A stretch of 15,996 bases of DNA from Flavobacteriaceae bacterium UBA6231 (GTDB taxonomy: Bacteria; Bacteroidota; Bacteroidia; Flavobacteriales; Flavobacteriaceae), in NCBI GenBank assembly GCA_002441545.1, contig DJWL01000093.1, positions 8,554 to 24,549 on the forward strand, read 5' to 3'. Made by a program: the position numbers and the translations under genes. Each line of letters starts with the position of its first letter. Position 1 is the stretch's first letter. The notes beneath the pieces were generated by a model that did no database searches, was not told the DNA's origin, and saw only the letters and a list, made by a program, of their open reading frames with translations. Shown piece by piece: positions 14,238 to 15,996 of the stretch.

Positions 14238-14651
14238 TCAATGTGGTAATTTGCTTTTTAGTGCACCATAAATTAAAGTACCTAATAAAGCTCCAAATAT
14301 TACGATTAACATAGTATAAACACCACTTCCAACTAAAATATACATTGGTCCAGGACAAGCACCAATAAGCGCCCAACCTAATCCAAAAGTAATTCCACCA
14401 ACAATATATCTAATAAATCCTTTTTCTTTTTCTGGAACATTTATTTCTATTCCAAGTAAATTTTTTAGATGATTTTTTTTTGAAATATTTAAAAATATAA
14501 TTCCTGTTAAAATTGCAGTACCAATTATTCCATACATATGGAATGATTGAAAACGGAACATTTCATAAATTCGATACCAAGAGACTGCTTCAGATTTATA
14601 GAGTACAATCCCTAATAATATTCCGACTAATAAAAATTTTAAGTATTTCAT
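14238..14651 (-). CDS. YeeE/YedE-type (DUF6691) membrane protein, second half of a split transporter
   Basis: A 137-residue protein with about four membrane helices, of the small YeeE/YedE (DUF6691) type. The key motif is GWALIGACPGPMY, with C99 in the position that is a conserved pore cysteine in YeeE/YedE thiosulfate/sulfur transporters. It is about half the length of a full YeeE/YedE protein. The other half is encoded 3 bp upstream (14655-15212) and carries the other conserved cysteines, so the two probably form one heteromeric importer. It is followed after 1 bp by the TauE-like gene, indicating tight co-transcription. A DUF2892-like or regulatory role is less likely. Confidence 0.87.
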   Translation of the reverse strand: MKYLKFLLVGILLGIVLYKSEAVSWYRIYEMFRFQSFHMYGIIGTAILTGIIFLNISKKNHLKNLLGIEINVPEKEKGFIRYIVGGITFGLGWALIGACPGPMYILVGSGVYTMLIVIFGALLGTLIYGALKSKLPH

Positions 14652-14654
14652 AAT

Positions 14655-15212
14655 TTAAAAAATATATGGTAAAATAAAATTAGTCATGATTAATCCTCCA
14701 ATAAAAAACCCGATTACAGCAATCAAAGAAGGTTTTTGTAAGCTGCTCATTCCGGTTATGGCATGCCCAGATGTACAACCACCAGCATAACGTGTTCCAA
14801 AACCGATTAATAAACCACCTATGATTAAAATAGGCAAACCATGTGAAGTGGTTAATGCCTCAAAACTAAATATTTCATTAGGAACAATAGTTTTTCCAGG
14901 ATTTTTAAACCCTAATTCATTTAATTCTAGAATTGTCTTTTTATTAAGGTTGGTAACACTATCATTAGAAAGGAAATTTTTAGCAAAAAATCCACCAATT
15001 ACAGCACCCAAAACAACAATTAAGTTCCATTTTTTATCTTTCCAGTCAGATTTAAAAAACTCTATAAACTTTCCAGCCCCTGCAATTGAACACATAGTTG
15101 CTAGGTTTGATGACATTGCAAATGTTTTTCCAAAATAGAGTAGAGTTGCCATTATCAATGCAATTAAAGGGCCAGTTATATACCATGGCCAAGGGTTTAA
15201 AATATATTCCAT
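14655..15212 (-). CDS. YeeE/YedE-type membrane protein, first half of a split transporter
   Basis: A 185-residue membrane protein with hydrophobic segments near residues 12-27, 63-78, 128-144 and 160-182. It has the YeeE/YedE motif GTRYAGGCTSGHAITG with C146, and an earlier conserved cysteine, C41, in MSSNLATMCS. In the thiosulfate transporter TsuA conserved cysteines along the pathway contact the substrate. The third expected cysteine is in the next protein (C99). The loop near residues 84-120 is extended and polar. The gene starts 42 bp after the Crp/Fnr gene and no exact -7 box was found in that gap, so it is probably co-transcribed with it. Substrate is thiosulfate or another sulfane-sulfur species by inference. 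Confidence 0.88.
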   Translation of the reverse strand: MEYILNPWPWYITGPLIALIMATLLYFGKTFAMSSNLATMCSIAGAGKFIEFFKSDWKDKKWNLIVVLGAVIGGFFAKNFLSNDSVTNLNKKTILELNELGFKNPGKTIVPNEIFSFEALTTSHGLPILIIGGLLIGFGTRYAGGCTSGHAITGMSSLQKPSLIAVIGFFIGGLIMTNFILPYIF

Positions 15213-15254
15213 GAATGTGATTTGAATTAAATTTTGGAGTTAATAGTTTAAAAA

Positions 15255-15890
15255 TTAAAATTGTAAAACATCAATCTTATTTCTGCTTAATTTTATTTTA
15301 CTTTCATTTTCTAATTGCTTTAATATCCTTGAGATTACTACTCTTGAGGTATGTAAATCATCAGCAATATCGTTATGTTTTATATCTAAACTTGTTGAAG
15401 CGTTAAGTTTTACTTTATCTATTAAATATTTAAAAACACGTTCATCCATTTTCATAAAAGCCAAAGTGTCAATGGTTTCAAGCATTTCGTTAAAACGTAT
15501 TTGATAAGCATCTAAAATAAAATTCCGCCAACTTTCATTGGTATGAAACCAATCATGAATTTTTTTTACAGGAATTAAAATTAAACTTGAATCACTTTCA
15601 GCAACAGCTCTAATATTGCTTTTTGAAGTTTTTAAACAACATGTAAGAGACATGGCACATGTATCTCCTGCTTCAAGAAAATATAGGAGTAATTCATCTC
15701 CATTAGAGTCTTCTCTTAAAATTTTGATGTTTCCACTTAATAATAAAGGAATGTGATTAAGTGGTTGATTGATGTCTATGATGATATCATCTTTTTTAAA
15801 TTCTTTGTAGATTCCTGTCTGAAAAATTTCATTTAAAAGGTTATCATCAAGAATTTGATTGAATTTTTGCTGTAATAATTTATTTGTCAT
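15255..15890 (-). CDS. Crp/Fnr family transcriptional regulator with cysteine cluster
   Basis: A 211-residue regulator with a cyclic-nucleotide-binding-type sensor domain (about residues 15-125), a dimer helix (about 130-155) and a winged helix-turn-helix (about 172-192, HNDIADDLHTSRVVISRILK). The sensor domain holds three cysteines, C78, C84 and C85 (GDTCAMSLTCCLKTSKSN), where cAMP-binding members have their nucleotide-contact loop. The canonical RxS cAMP contact is absent. These cysteines could sense persulfide or redox state, which is inference from the sulfur-gene context. An in-frame TTG at 15896 would add two residues, but the ATG at 15890 is preferred. A -7 box ends 3 nt before that ATG, so the mRNA may be nearly leaderless. 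It heads the sulfur gene cluster. Confidence 0.9.
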   Translation of the reverse strand: MTNKLLQQKFNQILDDNLLNEIFQTGIYKEFKKDDIIIDINQPLNHIPLLLSGNIKILREDSNGDELLLYFLEAGDTCAMSLTCCLKTSKSNIRAVAESDSSLILIPVKKIHDWFHTNESWRNFILDAYQIRFNEMLETIDTLAFMKMDERVFKYLIDKVKLNASTSLDIKHNDIADDLHTSRVVISRILKQLENESKIKLSRNKIDVLQF

Positions 15891-15893
15891 GCT

Positions 15894-15901
15894 CAAAAGT
15901 A
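15894..15901 (-). promoter_or_regulatory. -7 promoter box for the Crp/Fnr gene, suggesting a leaderless mRNA
   Basis: The minus strand reads TACTTTTG, an exact TAnnTTTG match, with only AGC between it and the ATG at 15890. Initiation at the usual distance would place the first base on or next to the start codon. No clear -33 box is seen; a dyad at 15908-15921 occupies the region near it. Confidence 0.42.
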
Positions 15902-15907
15902 ATCATT

Positions 15908-15921
15908 TTTCAAAATTGAAA
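15908..15921. promoter_or_regulatory. Dyad TTTCAA-AA-TTGAAA, possible operator
   Basis: A perfect 6-bp inverted repeat with a 2-bp spacer lies between the -7 box of the Crp/Fnr gene and the promoter of the divergent tRNA. It is 14 bp long and symmetric, the size of Fnr-type half-site pairs, and could be an autoregulatory site. In AT-rich DNA such dyads also arise by chance. Confidence 0.33.
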
Positions 15922-15928
15922 TAAATAG

Positions 15929-15961
15929 TTTGGCAGTAATTTAATAAAAATACTATATTTG
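15929..15961 (+). promoter_or_regulatory. Promoter for the tRNA gene
   Basis: TTTG at 15929-15932 (-33) and TATATTTG at 15954-15961 (-7), separated by 21 bp, match the Bacteroidota promoter consensus in both boxes. The tRNA begins 14 bp after the -7 box. It is the best-formed promoter in the window. Confidence 0.7.
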
Positions 15962-15974
15962 CAGCCACAAAAAA

Positions 15975-15996
15975 GGCCTCGTGGCGCAACTGAATA
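15975..15996 (+). tRNA. 5' end of a tRNA gene, possibly tRNA-Arg (runs off window)
   Basis: The last 22 bases read as the acceptor strand GGCCTCG, T8, G9, the D-stem strand GCGC, A14, and part of a D-loop (ACTGAATA). The spacing of U8 and A14 fits the tRNA consensus if the gene starts at 15975. The D-loop resembles flavobacterial tRNA-Arg genes as I recall them, but the anticodon is outside the window. By simple counting, the base after G18 is A rather than the usual G19. Confidence 0.7.

Noticed and set aside
14821..15138. 105-codon plus-strand open frame opposite the YeeE/YedE gene
   Set aside because: It is antisense to a conserved membrane protein gene with intact motifs and has no family resemblance.
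15894..15896. TTG start for the Crp/Fnr gene, two codons upstream of the ATG
   Set aside because: It coincides with the end of the -7 box, so it is probably not transcribed as a start codon, and the ATG at 15890 gives a normal N-terminus.
1..15996. CRISPR arrays, insertion sequences, prophage genes, integrase or attachment sites
   Set aside because: No regularly spaced repeats, terminal inverted repeats, transposase or integrase motifs were seen. The partial tRNA at the right edge has no adjoining integrase within the window.

Overview
The window is a chromosomal segment of a low-GC member of the Bacteroidota, most likely a marine Flavobacteriaceae. The signs are strong AT bias, repeated TAnnTTTG -7 promoter boxes (the Bacteroidota sigma-ABfr type) at the expected distance from starts, little Shine-Dalgarno sequence, a Rho factor with a long N/K/P-rich insertion, and families typical of this phylum (DUF4293, DUF1599, the BT_3928 DoxX family, CdaA next to FolP). 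No insertion sequence, phage gene, CRISPR array or integron was seen. The only RNA gene is the 5' end of a tRNA at the right edge.

Left part (1-4827). The minus strand carries the 5' two-thirds of rho, cut by the window edge, diverging from a small DUF4293 membrane protein gene. That gene converges on a YfcE-type metallophosphoesterase gene over a strong bidirectional hairpin terminator. Diverging from it is truA, with a TTG start, abutted by an ABC exporter half-transporter gene. The exporter ends in a terminator hairpin that also forms part of the end of the next gene.

Middle part (4831-11717). A minus-strand operon runs folP, a small lipoprotein gene and a membrane diadenylate cyclase gene (c-di-AMP synthesis). 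Facing away from it, a plus-strand run holds DUF1599 (internally duplicated), a BT_3928/DoxX membrane protein, a TlpA-like thioredoxin, tpiA, a terminator and a 170-bp non-coding stretch, then prmA and clpS. This is mostly housekeeping: folate, redox, glycolysis, ribosome methylation and protein degradation.

Right part (11738-15890). All genes are on the minus strand and look like one sulfur-handling locus. In transcription order: a Crp/Fnr-family regulator with a cysteine cluster, two half-size YeeE/YedE proteins (thiosulfate/sulfur import family), a TauE/SafE-type exporter, a CstB-like persulfide dioxygenase fused to a pseudo-rhodanese and a catalytic rhodanese, and a small DUF2892 membrane protein. 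The gene content parallels the staphylococcal cst (sulfide/persulfide detoxification) operon, but the CsoR-type repressor is replaced by a Crp/Fnr protein. A CRP-like dyad (TGTGA-N6-TTACA) lies about 41 bp upstream of the inferred start of the dioxygenase transcript, where a class II activator would bind. This locus is the most interesting part of the window. The window ends with a well-formed promoter and the first 22 nt of a tRNA, possibly tRNA-Arg.
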